The notes under the pieces: model-generated | Told to the model about the DNA's origin: nothing | The model's input: only the letters and a program-made list of their open reading frames with translations | The model's database searches: none | Translations under genes and position numbers: made by a program | Part shown: positions 26,203 through 35,106 of the stretch, piece by piece | How the letters are laid out: every line of letters begins with the position of its first letter | Numbering within the stretch: the first letter of the stretch is position 1 | Assembly: GCA_031406155.1 (NCBI GenBank) | Contig: JANOGW010000006.1 | Span: 1-64,000 of the forward strand | Source: JACMNW01 sp031406155 | Lineage (GTDB): Bacteria > Pseudomonadota > Alphaproteobacteria > Rhodobacterales > Rhodobacteraceae | DNA: 64,000 nt | Reading direction: 5' to 3'

Positions 26203-27204
26203 ATGAAGAAGATTCTTAACAACCCCGTCGATTACGTTGATGAAATGCTGGCGGGACTAACCGCCGCCCACCCCGAGTTTTATCGGCTGCACGGGGATAC
26301 TGGCCGTGTGGTGGTTCGGGCCGGCGCAGGCAAGCCGAGCAAGGTTGGTATAGTTACCGGGGGCGGTTCGGGGCATCTGCCGGTCTTCACGGGCTATGTC
26401 GGGCCGGGTCTACTGGACGCCTGCGCCATTGGTGATGTTTTCGCCTCGCCCTCCGCCGACCAGATGGCCGATGCAATCCGCGCGGCACATCAGGGTGCCG
26501 GTGTGCTGCGACTTTACGGCAACTACGGCGGCGATATCATGAATTTTGACATGGCCGGCGATCTGGTCGAATTCGAGGATATCCGCTGCACCACCGTGAT
26601 CCTTGCCGATGACGTGGCCTCGGCGCCGCCTACAGAGGCCGCCAAACGACGCGGAGTGGCGGGAATGGTCTACGCCTTCAAGATTGCGGGGGCTGCCGCC
26701 GAAGCCGGGCACGATCTGGACGCGGTCACGCGCGTGGCACAAAAGGCCGCCGACGCCTGCCGTTCGGTCGGCGCGGCCCTGTCGCCCTGCATTGTGCCGC
26801 AGGCGGGCAAGCCTACATTCACAATCGGCGAGGACGAGATGGAAATGGGCATGGGCATTCATGGCGAGCCCGGGGTGTGGCGCGACAAACTGCGCCCCGC
26901 CGATGCGATTGCCGGCGAAATGATGGACCGCCTGCTGGCCGACATGCCGCTGGCCGCCGGCGACCGGGTGTCTGTTATGGTCAACAGCCTTGGTGCCACG
27001 CCGCCCGAGGAACTTTACATCCTTTACCGCGTCGTCAAGGCGCGGCTTGATGCGGCGGGGGCCAGCATCGTCATGCCGCTGGTCGGCCGTTACGCCACCA
27101 GCATGGAGATGACCGGCGTTTCCTTCACGCTGTGCAAGCTGGATGCCGAGTTGGAGGAATTTCTGACTGCGCCCTGCGACTGCGCGTTCTGGAGCGTGAA
27201 ATGA
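26203..27204 (+). CDS. dhaK: Dihydroxyacetone kinase subunit DhaK (or DhaK-like erythrulose kinase)
   Basis: 333 residues. Substrate-binding features of DhaK are visible: VTGGGSGHLPVFTGYVG, the LYGNYGGDIMNFDMA segment with the catalytic Asp, and His220 in MGIHGEPG, which forms the hemiaminal with the ketone. It binds dihydroxyacetone or a similar ketose covalently for phosphorylation by DhaL. No DhaM (PTS phosphodonor) is seen nearby, so an ATP-driven variant or another short-chain ketose such as erythrulose is possible. Its position in a sugar import operon supports a catabolic role. The stop overlaps dhaL by 4 bp. Confidence 0.84.
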   Translation: MKKILNNPVDYVDEMLAGLTAAHPEFYRLHGDTGRVVVRAGAGKPSKVGIVTGGGSGHLPVFTGYVGPGLLDACAIGDVFASPSADQMADAIRAAHQGAGVLRLYGNYGGDIMNFDMAGDLVEFEDIRCTTVILADDVASAPPTEAAKRRGVAGMVYAFKIAGAAAEAGHDLDAVTRVAQKAADACRSVGAALSPCIVPQAGKPTFTIGEDEMEMGMGIHGEPGVWRDKLRPADAIAGEMMDRLLADMPLAAGDRVSVMVNSLGATPPEELYILYRVVKARLDAAGASIVMPLVGRYATSMEMTGVSFTLCKLDAELEEFLTAPCDCAFWSVK

Positions 27205-27812
27205 CCCTGACGGTCATCGATCTTCGCGCTGCCATTGCCCGGCTGACCGCAGCGATGGAGCGGGAGTTCGACGCGCTGAACAGTGCCGACGGGGCGTTGG
27301 GCGACGGTGATCTGGGCGTTACACTGACGCGGGGCATGCGGGCGATTTCCGATCTGTCACCGGGCCTGCCCGATGATCTGGGCCAAGCGCTGCTTGCCTG
27401 CGCACAGGCGTTTACCAAATCCTCGGGCTCGTCCTATGGCACGCTGATGGCCACCGGCCTGATGTCGATGGCAAAGGCGTTGCGGGGCCGCGAGGGCGTG
27501 AATGCGTCAGAGGTTTCCGCCCTGATCGCCGGAGCCCGCGATGCGATGCAGGCGCGCGGCAAGGCGGAGCTTGGCGGCAAAACGGTGCTCGACAGCGTTG
27601 ATGCAATGGCGAAAGCCACCGCAGGCCTTGACACCCCCGGCACTGTCGCGGCCGCCGCGGCCACCAGTGCCGCCGAGGCGCAAACCGCGATGAAAGGCAA
27701 GATTGCCACCATTGGCCGCGCAAGGATCTTTGGCGAAAAGACCATCGGCATGGATGATCCCGGCATGCTGGCGATGACGGCTATCGCAGCCGCCATCGCG
27801 GATCGCGGGTAG
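27201..27812 (+). CDS. dhaL: Dihydroxyacetone kinase subunit DhaL
   Basis: 203 residues from ATG 27201 (ATGA overlap). The all-helical nucleotide-binding subunit is recognised by DGALGDGDLGVTLTRGM, SSGSSYGTLMATGLMSMAK and KTVLDSVDAMAKA. The three Asp residues that hold the magnesium ions are present, but the His of the usual GDADHG motif is Leu here. That change is seen among DhaL-like proteins outside the classic PTS system, as far as I recall. Last gene of the long operon. Confidence 0.83.
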   Translation: MTLTVIDLRAAIARLTAAMEREFDALNSADGALGDGDLGVTLTRGMRAISDLSPGLPDDLGQALLACAQAFTKSSGSSYGTLMATGLMSMAKALRGREGVNASEVSALIAGARDAMQARGKAELGGKTVLDSVDAMAKATAGLDTPGTVAAAAATSAAEAQTAMKGKIATIGRARIFGEKTIGMDDPGMLAMTAIAAAIADRG

Positions 27813-27819
27813 CAGCCGG

Positions 27820-28881
27820 TTACCAGACCGGGGGCGGGTTGCCGTCGTGCATCGCCCGGTCGGCCGGGCTGAACCGGGGGGCTGCGAATTGGCCCTGATG
27901 CCAGTAGGGGTAAATCAGTGGCGGGCGGCTGACGTCGTTAAGGCGCGTCAGATCCTCTGGGGTCAGCGTCAGATCGACGGCGGCGATATTGTCGGCGAAC
28001 TGCGCCGCCGTCCGGCCACCCACCACCAGTGATGACACCGCAGGCCGGGTCAGCAACCAGGCAAGCGCCACCTGTGCGGCCGAGACGCCGTGCAGGGCCC
28101 CGACATCGATCAATACCTCTATGATGTCCCACAACCGGTTCTCGTCGCGGATCGGCGGTTCGGTCCAGCCGGCAAACTGACGGCTGCCTTCTGGCGTGGG
28201 TTTGCCGCGCCGGTGCTTGCCGGTCAGCAGCCCTGCCGCCAGCGGCGACCACACCAGCACGCCCAGCCCCTGATCGACGCTGATCGGCAACAGTTCATAT
28301 TCGGCCTCGCGTGCTTCGAGCGTGTAGTGGATCTGTTGGGTGACGAACCGCACCCGCCGATCGCGGTCTGACGCCATCAGCGATTTCATCACATGCCAGC
28401 CGGAATAGTTGGAACAACCGACATAGCGCACCTTGCCTTGTGTCACCAAAGTGTCGAGCGCCGCCATCGTCTCGTCAACCGGGGTCGTGCCGTCCCATTC
28501 ATGCATGTAGTAGATGTCGATATGGTCGGTGCGCAGGCGTTTCAGGCTGCGTTCGCATTCGCGGATCAGATGCCATCGGCTGGTGCCTTCGTCGTTGGGG
28601 CCGGTCCCGGTCCGCATCCGCGCCTTCGAGGTGACCAGCACGCGGTCGCGCCGCCCTTGCAGCACCTCGCCCAATATCTCTTCGGCCAGCCCGCTGGAAT
28701 ACATGTTGGCGCAGTCAAACACGTTCACCCCGTGGTCGATGCACAGATCGACCAGCGCCCGCGCCTCGGGCACGCCCTGATTGCCAACGCGACCGAAAGG
28801 ACCGACCCCGCCAAACGTGAACGTACCCATGGCGATGGCCGAAACCTTCAATCCGGAGTGCCCAAGTGTCCTGTATTCCAT
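27820..28881 (-). CDS. Aldo/keto reductase
   Basis: 353 residues from ATG 28881, preceded by GGAGAG; the open frame extends to 28911. The TIM-barrel oxidoreductase motifs are GTFTFGG, the catalytic Asp-Tyr in VFDCANMYSSG, Lys in VLVTSKARM and His in YYMHEWDG, plus GCSNYSGWHV and VVGGRTAAQFADN near the NADPH site. It reduces aldehydes or ketoses with NAD(P)H. It is convergent with dhaL (7 bp apart), so it is a separate transcript, but may act on an aldehyde from the neighbouring pathway. Substrate unknown. Confidence 0.85.
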   Translation of the reverse strand: MEYRTLGHSGLKVSAIAMGTFTFGGVGPFGRVGNQGVPEARALVDLCIDHGVNVFDCANMYSSGLAEEILGEVLQGRRDRVLVTSKARMRTGTGPNDEGTSRWHLIRECERSLKRLRTDHIDIYYMHEWDGTTPVDETMAALDTLVTQGKVRYVGCSNYSGWHVMKSLMASDRDRRVRFVTQQIHYTLEAREAEYELLPISVDQGLGVLVWSPLAAGLLTGKHRRGKPTPEGSRQFAGWTEPPIRDENRLWDIIEVLIDVGALHGVSAAQVALAWLLTRPAVSSLVVGGRTAAQFADNIAAVDLTLTPEDLTRLNDVSRPPLIYPYWHQGQFAAPRFSPADRAMHDGNPPPVW

Positions 28882-29003
28882 TGCAATGCTCTCCGATGGC
28901 GAATTTAGCACCCATGTTGGGACGTTCTTGGCACGAGGTATAGCCCCATTTCGCGGCAGACCCGGTTGGCCTTTTCATGCCGGAAGTGACGCACGACACA
29001 ATA

Positions 29004-29918
29004 TTATATCGGTCTGACCTGTGCGGGCAGGGTTTGCGCAGACTGACGGACCACGTCAGCAATTTGCAGCAGCTGTTTGGCCAATGGGCTTGTCTTGCGC
29101 CAGATCATGCCGATGGTGCGCGAGGGTTCCGGGCTTGCGAAACGGCTGATCGATACCGAAGCAGAGCGGGTTTCTACCGCCACCGCCATTTCCGGGATCA
29201 GCGTCACACCAATGCCCGCGCTGACAAGCTGTACCAGCGTCGAAAGCGAGCTGGCATCCAGAATTTCGCGTGGCCGCGCCGCAGACAAGTTGCAGAACGA
29301 CAGCGCCTGATCACGAAAGCAATGCCCTTCTTCCAGCAAAAGCAACCGCATTTCGCGCAGCTTTTCGCGGTTGGGGACGGGTTTGCCTGCATCTTCTGCG
29401 GGGCGCACCAGCACGAAATCTTCGGAAAAAAGGGCCACCTCTGTCAGGGATGGTTCTGAAACCGGCAGCGCCACGATGGCCGTATCAAGCCGCCCCTCGG
29501 CCAGTTCGTGCAACAGTTTGGGTGTCATCGTTTCGCGGACGTGGACTTCCAGATCGGCGTTCATGCGTGTCAGGCCACTGATGATGGCCGGCAGGAAATA
29601 GGGGGCAATGGTCGGGATCACGCCGATGCGCAGCCGGTCCAGAAGCCGGTCATGCGACGCGCGCGCAAGATCCTCCAACTCGTCTACCGACCGCAGGACT
29701 GCGCGGATATGCAAGGCAAATTTCTCCCCAAAATCGGTAAGCCGGACCTGCCGCGTGCCCCGTTCGAACAGCGCCGTACCGATCGACTGTTCCAATTGCC
29801 CGATCTGCATCGACAGGGCGGGCTGTGAGATCGCACTGCTATCCGCTGCACGCCCGAAATGGCCATGGCTTGCCAGCGCCTCGAAGTATCGCAACTGTTT
29901 CAGGGTCAGGTTCTTCAT
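29004..29918 (-). CDS. oxyR: LysR-family hydrogen peroxide sensor OxyR
   Basis: 304 residues. The N-terminal winged helix-turn-helix (LRYFEALASHGHFGRAADSS) is followed by the sensor domain with the redox pair Cys-x8-Cys in GHCFRDQALSFC, which identifies OxyR among LysR proteins. It is divergent from katG across 190 bp, the standard arrangement for an oxidant-activated catalase gene. It activates katG when its cysteines form a disulfide. Confidence 0.92.
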   Translation of the reverse strand: MKNLTLKQLRYFEALASHGHFGRAADSSAISQPALSMQIGQLEQSIGTALFERGTRQVRLTDFGEKFALHIRAVLRSVDELEDLARASHDRLLDRLRIGVIPTIAPYFLPAIISGLTRMNADLEVHVRETMTPKLLHELAEGRLDTAIVALPVSEPSLTEVALFSEDFVLVRPAEDAGKPVPNREKLREMRLLLLEEGHCFRDQALSFCNLSAARPREILDASSLSTLVQLVSAGIGVTLIPEMAVAVETRSASVSISRFASPEPSRTIGMIWRKTSPLAKQLLQIADVVRQSAQTLPAQVRPI

Positions 29919-30108
29919 AATGCCAACTTATCACGGTGATCAGAAAATCAGACTTAAACTAATGGTCCGTTTCTGGTAAAACAACAATAGCTGTTATGGG
30001 CATCGACGTCTTGATCCATGCCAGACCTTGTTTCAACCCCGGGGTTCGGCGTTCCAAAAGTTGGCCATTGCCCGGCTTCACCCTATCCAGTCATGATCGG
30101 AGAGACCT
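29919..30108. promoter_or_regulatory. oxyR-katG divergent control region
   Basis: This 190-bp region must hold both promoters. AT-rich dyads occur near the oxyR side (ATCACGGTGATCAG around 29931-29944) and an ATAG-n-TGTTAT element near 29985-29996, either of which could be OxyR half-sites. No unambiguous full OxyR site was seen by eye. KatG's Shine-Dalgarno GGAGAGACC lies directly before 30109. Confidence 0.4.
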
Positions 30109-32319
30109 ATGGACGGAAATGATAACGCGACTGCCGGCAAGTGCCCAGTGATGCACGGGGCACCCAAACATGCGATATCGGGGGTCAGATCAAGCCGCGA
30201 CTGGTGGCCTAACCAGTTGAATTTGAAGATATTGCATCAGAATTCCGCGCTGTCCAACCCGATGCCGGGCGGGTTCAGCTACGCCGAGGCGTTCAAATCG
30301 CTGGATATCGGGGCCGTGACGGCAGATCTTCATGCGCTGATGACCGATAGCCAGGACTGGTGGCCTGCCGATTACGGTCATTACGGGCCGCTGTTTATCC
30401 GGATGGCCTGGCACAGTGCGGGCACCTACCGCACCGGTGATGGCCGTGGCGGTGCGTCATCGGGCACGCAACGGTTTGCACCGCTGAACAGCTGGCCCGA
30501 CAATGCCAATCTTGACAAGGCGCGCCGGCTTTTGTGGCCGATCAAGCAGAAGTACGGTGCCAGTATCTCTTGGGCGGATCTGATGGTGCTGACAGGCAAT
30601 GTCGCGCTGGAATCGATGGGGTTCAAGACCTTCGGCTTTGCCGGTGGGCGCGAAGACATCTGGGAACCGGAAGAAGATATCTATTGGGGACCGGAGGATA
30701 TCTGGCTAGACGACAAGCGGTATTCCGGTGACCGTGCCTTGGAAAGCCCGCTTGCCGCCGTGCAGATGGGGCTGATTTATGTCAATCCCGAAGGTCCGAA
30801 CGGCAATCCCGACCCGCTGGGTTCGGCCCGCGATATCCGCGAAACCTTTGCGCGGATGGCGATGAATGACGAAGAAACCGTCGCACTGGTAGCGGGCGGA
30901 CATACGTTCGGCAAAGTGCACGGTGCGGGTGATGCAGCACTGGTCGGCCCCGAACCCGAAGGTGCCGCGATTGAGGCGCAGGGTCTGGGCTGGATCAGCA
31001 GCTATGGCAGCGGCAAGGGCATTGATACCATCACCAGCGGTCTGGAAGGTGCGTGGACACCAAACCCGATCAGATGGGACAACGGCTATTTCGACACCCT
31101 GCTTGGCAATGATTGGGAACTGACACGCAGCCCCGCCGGCGGGCAGCAGTGGGTGCCAAAGAACGGTGCCATGGCCGATGCCGTGCCGGATGCGCACGAC
31201 CCTACCCTTCGGCACCCGCCATTCATGTCGACCGCTGACATGGCGCTGAAGATGGATCGCGACTACGCGACGATTTCGAAGCGCTTTCATGAAAACCCGG
31301 ATCAGTTCGCAGATGCCTTCGCGCGGGCCTGGTACAAACTGACCCACCGCGACATGGGGCCGCGCGCGCGCTACCTGGGGCCGTTGGTGCCGGCAGAGGT
31401 TTTGCTGTGGCAAGACCCGGTGCCGGATGTGATGTATGGGTTGATTGACGCGGGCGACGTGGCGTCGCTGAAGGCACAGATCCTCGGATCGGGGCTGTCG
31501 GTCGCACAACTGGTCGGGACGGCATGGGCCTCTGCTTCGACCTTCCGCGGCTCCGACAAGCGGGGCGGCGCGAATGGCGCGCGCATCCGTCTGGAGCCGC
31601 AAAAGGATTGGGCGGTCAACCAGCCTGCGCAACTGGCGCGTGTTCTGCCAGTGCTTGACGGCATTCGCGCCGCGTTCAATCAGGCGCAGTCTGGCGGCAA
31701 GGCTGTATCGCTGGCCGACATAATCGTGCTGGGGGGCTGTGCAGCGGTTGAAAAGGCAGCCGCGGCTGCGGGACATGACATTGTTGTGCCTTTTGTGCCG
31801 GGGCGGACGGATGCATCGCAAGAACAAACGGATCAACAGTCGTTCGCGGTGCTGGAACCGACGGCCGATGGCTTTCGCAATTACCTGCGGACCGAATACT
31901 CGATTTCGGCCGAGGAACTGCTGATCGACCGCGCGCAGTTGCTGACGTTGACTGCGCCCGAAATGACGGTGCTTGTCGGTGGGCTGCGGGTGCTGAACGC
32001 CAACACGGACGCCTCTCCGCACGGGGTGTTCACCGCGCGACCCGAGGCGCTGACCACCGACTTTTTCGTCAACCTGCTGGACATGCACACTGCCTGGACG
32101 CCCGCGCCGGGGATGGATGGCGTGTTTGAAGGGCGTGACCGGGCCACGGGTGCCCTGAAATGGACAGGTACGCGCGTTGACCTCGTGTTCGGGTCAAACT
32201 CGCAGTTGCGCGCACTGGCAGAGGTGTATGCCTGTGCTGACGCCGAGGCAGGCTTTGTGCGTGATTTCGTGGCAGCCTGGACCAAGGTCATCCACGCGGA
32301 TCGGTTCGATCTGGTCTGA
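30109..32319 (+). CDS. katG: Catalase-peroxidase KatG
   Basis: 736 residues, full length for the family. The N-terminal half is catalytic: distal Arg98, Trp101 and His102 (RMAWHSAGTYRTGDGRGG), Tyr224 in LIYVNPEGPNGNPD which forms the Met-Tyr-Trp adduct with Trp101, and the proximal heme ligand His265 in GGHTFGKVHG. The C-terminal half is the degenerate duplicate domain. It removes hydrogen peroxide. It starts with the typical GKCPVMHG sequence and is followed by two strong hairpins. Confidence 0.95.
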   Translation: MDGNDNATAGKCPVMHGAPKHAISGVRSSRDWWPNQLNLKILHQNSALSNPMPGGFSYAEAFKSLDIGAVTADLHALMTDSQDWWPADYGHYGPLFIRMAWHSAGTYRTGDGRGGASSGTQRFAPLNSWPDNANLDKARRLLWPIKQKYGASISWADLMVLTGNVALESMGFKTFGFAGGREDIWEPEEDIYWGPEDIWLDDKRYSGDRALESPLAAVQMGLIYVNPEGPNGNPDPLGSARDIRETFARMAMNDEETVALVAGGHTFGKVHGAGDAALVGPEPEGAAIEAQGLGWISSYGSGKGIDTITSGLEGAWTPNPIRWDNGYFDTLLGNDWELTRSPAGGQQWVPKNGAMADAVPDAHDPTLRHPPFMSTADMALKMDRDYATISKRFHENPDQFADAFARAWYKLTHRDMGPRARYLGPLVPAEVLLWQDPVPDVMYGLIDAGDVASLKAQILGSGLSVAQLVGTAWASASTFRGSDKRGGANGARIRLEPQKDWAVNQPAQLARVLPVLDGIRAAFNQAQSGGKAVSLADIIVLGGCAAVEKAAAAAGHDIVVPFVPGRTDASQEQTDQQSFAVLEPTADGFRNYLRTEYSISAEELLIDRAQLLTLTAPEMTVLVGGLRVLNANTDASPHGVFTARPEALTTDFFVNLLDMHTAWTPAPGMDGVFEGRDRATGALKWTGTRVDLVFGSNSQLRALAEVYACADAEAGFVRDFVAAWTKVIHADRFDLV

Positions 32320-32368
32320 GGCCGGCAAAAAGCCGGCCTGCCCATCACCGCCGCAGGGCGGTGATGGG
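32319..32368. terminator. Double hairpin between convergent katG and RTX genes
   Basis: Two perfect stem-loops follow each other: AGGCCGGC-AAAAA-GCCGGCCT at 32319-32339 and a 12-bp stem CCCATCACCGCC/GGCGGTGATGGG with a GCAG loop at 32341-32368. The first begins on the last base of the katG stop. There is no T-run on either strand, so they may act as bidirectional processing or attenuation structures rather than classic intrinsic terminators. Confidence 0.65.
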
Positions 32369-32397
32369 CGGTTAAGTCTGAAGACGCGCGAATTGCA

Positions 32398-34197
32398 TCA
32401 GAACACGAAAATGTCGGCTTGGGTCAGTACGGTTCCATTGACCAGCGAAGCAATCAGTTGCCTCGCGCCCGCGCCGCTGCCGTCGGCGTCATAAAACAGA
32501 TCACCATTTGCCTGATCATAGATGATGCGGTGGGCCGCATCAGTTGCCGCAGCGCCCAGAACGAATGCCGTATCCTGCAAGGCGCCGGGGGCAAGACCGA
32601 AAGTTGCGGCAGAAAGCTGGATGGTGTCTTCGATGCCGTCGAAGTCAACCACGGTGTCATAGTTCACCGAGCCGAATTCGGCGAACTGGAACTCATCTGC
32701 GCCGCCGCCCCCTGTCAGGTTGTCGCGGCCAATACCGCCGATCAGCTTGTCATTTCCCTCTCCACCGGTCAGCCGGTCATTTCCTGCAAGTCCGGTTAGG
32801 ATATTGTCTGCCCCGTTGCCGGTCAGACGGTTTGCATGGCTATTCCCGGTGCCGTTAGTCGAGGCTGATCCGTTGATGATCATGTTCTCGACATTGGCGG
32901 AAAGCGTGAAATCAGCGGTCGTGTAAACCGTGTCCGTGCCTGCTGATGACAGCTCGATAATCGTGTCCGCCGTCGCATCGACATAGTATTTGTCGCTGCC
33001 TGCGCCGCCGCTCATCGTGTCGATACCGGTGCCGCCGTCCATCGTGTTGGCAAGGCTGCTGCCGGTCAGCACATCATTTCCGGCATCACCATAAAGCCGG
33101 TCGGTGCCGATGCTGCCATCGATGCTGTCGTCGCCGTCGCCGCCATAAAGGCGATCATTGCCAGCGCCGCCGACGACCGTATCATTGCCCGCATCGCCGT
33201 AGACAAAGTCGTCACCATCGCCGCCATTGACCAGATCATCGCCCGCGTTGCCATTAAGGCGGTCGTTATCCAATCCGCCGTCGATGTCGTCGTTTCCGTC
33301 GAGCCCCGACAGGGTATCATTCCCCTCCAACCCGCGCATTATGTCGCGCTTCACGGAGCCCGAAAGCAAGTTTGCAGCAACCGTGCCGGTCACTTCGTTC
33401 AATCCTCCAGTGACTGTGACGGTCACGGTCTGCGTTTCGAACGTGCCATCCCAGCCCAGGACGGTATAGGTGAACGTCTCGGTCGCGACTTCACCCGTGG
33501 CGAGGTGATCAAAGGCCGTTCCAGTATCGTATGTGACGCTGCGGCCATCGGCGGCGAGCGTTACTGTCCCTACAACCCCTGCCACATCAAGGCCGGAAAT
33601 CTGCCGACTATCAACATCGTTCGACAAGACAGCAAGCACGGTTGGCATCGCGCCGCTTTTGACCGAAAAGGCATCTGCAGCACTGACCAGATCAAGGGCT
33701 TCGACGGTGATCGATGCCACGCGAAACTGGTCGTTCCGGCTGTAGGCGGCAATACCAACAAAATCTCCATAGAGGGCGGTTTCGTTGGAGAAATCTGTAG
33801 CATCGATTGTCTGTCGCGACAGCGGGTCGATGACAAGACCCTGATCAAACATGACAAATTGAGTGTTGGCACCGCTAAGATTGTATCTGGTTCCCATCGG
33901 TACAAGTGTCACCGACGTTATCTTGACGGCTTGGCTGAAAGACAGGGTTGCCATTTCGTACTTGCCATGGCCGTCAAAGCCGGAGCCCACGTCATCGTAG
34001 GTGTTCAGCGCACCAATGCCGTCGGCGGTCATGGACAGGGTGGGCGTGGAAAATTCGTAGACCGCCTGATCGCCCGTCAGCCCGCCGTTATAAAGCGCCG
34101 ACGACACCGTCAAGGACAGGCCACCTTGCGCAAATGACATTGAATAACCATTGGGCACTGATCCGGTCAGATCAAATATAATGGGGCCACTAAACAT
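32398..34197 (-). CDS. RTX (hemolysin-type calcium-binding) secreted protein
   Basis: 599 residues from ATG 34197, with GGAG 11 bp upstream; the open frame upstream is low-complexity and unlikely to be coding. There is no N-terminal signal peptide. The first 200 residues may be a beta-sandwich recognition domain, and a cadherin/VCBS-like repeat follows (AVLSNDVDSRQISGLDVAGV, TFTYTVLGWDGTF). Residues about 330-530 hold many calcium-binding nonapeptides (GGAGNDRLYGGDGDDS and variants). The tail ADIFVF fits a type I secretion signal. It is probably exported and surface-attached or released. No type I export genes are adjacent. Confidence 0.85.
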   Translation of the reverse strand: MFSGPIIFDLTGSVPNGYSMSFAQGGLSLTVSSALYNGGLTGDQAVYEFSTPTLSMTADGIGALNTYDDVGSGFDGHGKYEMATLSFSQAVKITSVTLVPMGTRYNLSGANTQFVMFDQGLVIDPLSRQTIDATDFSNETALYGDFVGIAAYSRNDQFRVASITVEALDLVSAADAFSVKSGAMPTVLAVLSNDVDSRQISGLDVAGVVGTVTLAADGRSVTYDTGTAFDHLATGEVATETFTYTVLGWDGTFETQTVTVTVTGGLNEVTGTVAANLLSGSVKRDIMRGLEGNDTLSGLDGNDDIDGGLDNDRLNGNAGDDLVNGGDGDDFVYGDAGNDTVVGGAGNDRLYGGDGDDSIDGSIGTDRLYGDAGNDVLTGSSLANTMDGGTGIDTMSGGAGSDKYYVDATADTIIELSSAGTDTVYTTADFTLSANVENMIINGSASTNGTGNSHANRLTGNGADNILTGLAGNDRLTGGEGNDKLIGGIGRDNLTGGGGADEFQFAEFGSVNYDTVVDFDGIEDTIQLSAATFGLAPGALQDTAFVLGAAATDAAHRIIYDQANGDLFYDADGSGAGARQLIASLVNGTVLTQADIFVF

Positions 34198-34396
34198 AAT
34201 TGGTAAACTCCATGAACACCAAAAAGGGCAATAATTTGCCACACCACCTATCTTCCTGCCGGTACAGCAATTGAAGAGTGTGGTCAAGATTCGGTCTTGC
34301 CGATGACACAAAGATTGGTCGCATGACCTGCCCTCCTGGTCAGAGGGGCAGGGCCAGTCCCGCATGATGATTTGACGAATCTGTTTGCCATCACTA

Positions 34397-34411
34397 GAAC
34401 AAAAGATGAAC
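34397..34411 (+). promoter_or_regulatory. LexA (SOS) box of the imuA-imuB-dnaE2 operon
   Basis: GAACAAAAGATGAAC is an exact match to the alphaproteobacterial LexA consensus GAAC-N7-GAAC. It lies 20 bp upstream of the imuA ATG, so a bound repressor would block transcription. The rest of 34198-34396 shows no gene. Confidence 0.85.
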
Positions 34412-34431
34412 AAAAAGCCTGACGGTCATGC

Positions 34432-35106
34432 ATGTCTGTGATACCCCTAAATCGGTCGAAAAGTGCTGCACGGTGGAAGCCGGGGGTGGATCTTGCCTGC
34501 ACATTGTCAGAGGTGCTTGCCAAGACGGCCTCCGATGCCGGGGCGGTGGGTTTTGTGCTGTCGCAACTGGCCAGCAGCCCCCTGCCGGTGTTCTGGGTGC
34601 AGGATCACCTGTCGGCAAGGGAAACCGGCGTGCCCTATCTGCCGGGGGTGGAACGCCCGTTTCTGATGGCAGCCCTGTCGCGCCCCGATCAGGTTTTGAA
34701 CGCCATGGAGGAAGGCCTGCGCTCTGGTGGCCTTGCTGCTGTGGTGGGCGAGATTTGGGGGGCACCATCCGTGCTGAATTTTACCGCCACCCGGCGGCTG
34801 GTGCTGCGGGCCGAAGCGCGCGGCGTGGCGTGCTGGCTGATCCGGCGGGGGGCCACCGCCGAGCCGAGTGCGGCGCGCAATCGCTGGCGGGTGGCGTCGC
34901 TGCCCTCGGCGCTGCACCCCGACGATGTGCTGGCCCCGGGCGATCCGCGCTGGCGGGTGGAATTGTTCCGCTCGCGTTTTGCCGACCCCGGCGAATGGGT
35001 GGCGCGCTATGACCGGGCGTCGGCTCGTGTCGATTTCGCTGCCGGACTTCCCGATCGAGTGCTGGCAGAGGACGCGCGAACAGAGGGGCGATCTGCTGGC
35101 GCATGA
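34432..35106 (+). CDS. imuA: ImuA, RecA-like mutasome accessory protein
   Basis: 224 residues. It is a SulA/RecA-like protein that together with ImuB supports translesion DNA synthesis by DnaE2. Recognisable stretches are SQLASSPLPVFWVQDHLS, RPDQVLNAMEEGLRSGGLAAVVGE and RRLVLRAEARGVACWLIRRG. It is first in an operon under a LexA box and overlaps imuB by about 98 bp, so the proteins are likely made together. The extreme C-terminus encoded within the overlap is low-complexity. Confidence 0.85.
   Translation: MSVIPLNRSKSAARWKPGVDLACTLSEVLAKTASDAGAVGFVLSQLASSPLPVFWVQDHLSARETGVPYLPGVERPFLMAALSRPDQVLNAMEEGLRSGGLAAVVGEIWGAPSVLNFTATRRLVLRAEARGVACWLIRRGATAEPSAARNRWRVASLPSALHPDDVLAPGDPRWRVELFRSRFADPGEWVARYDRASARVDFAAGLPDRVLAEDARTEGRSAGA

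Noticed and set aside
34198..34413. N-terminal extension of the RTX protein frame to 34413
   Set aside because: The extension is Cys/Arg/Gln-rich with no homology feel, overlaps the imuA LexA box, and has no ribosome-binding site; ATG 34197 is preferred.
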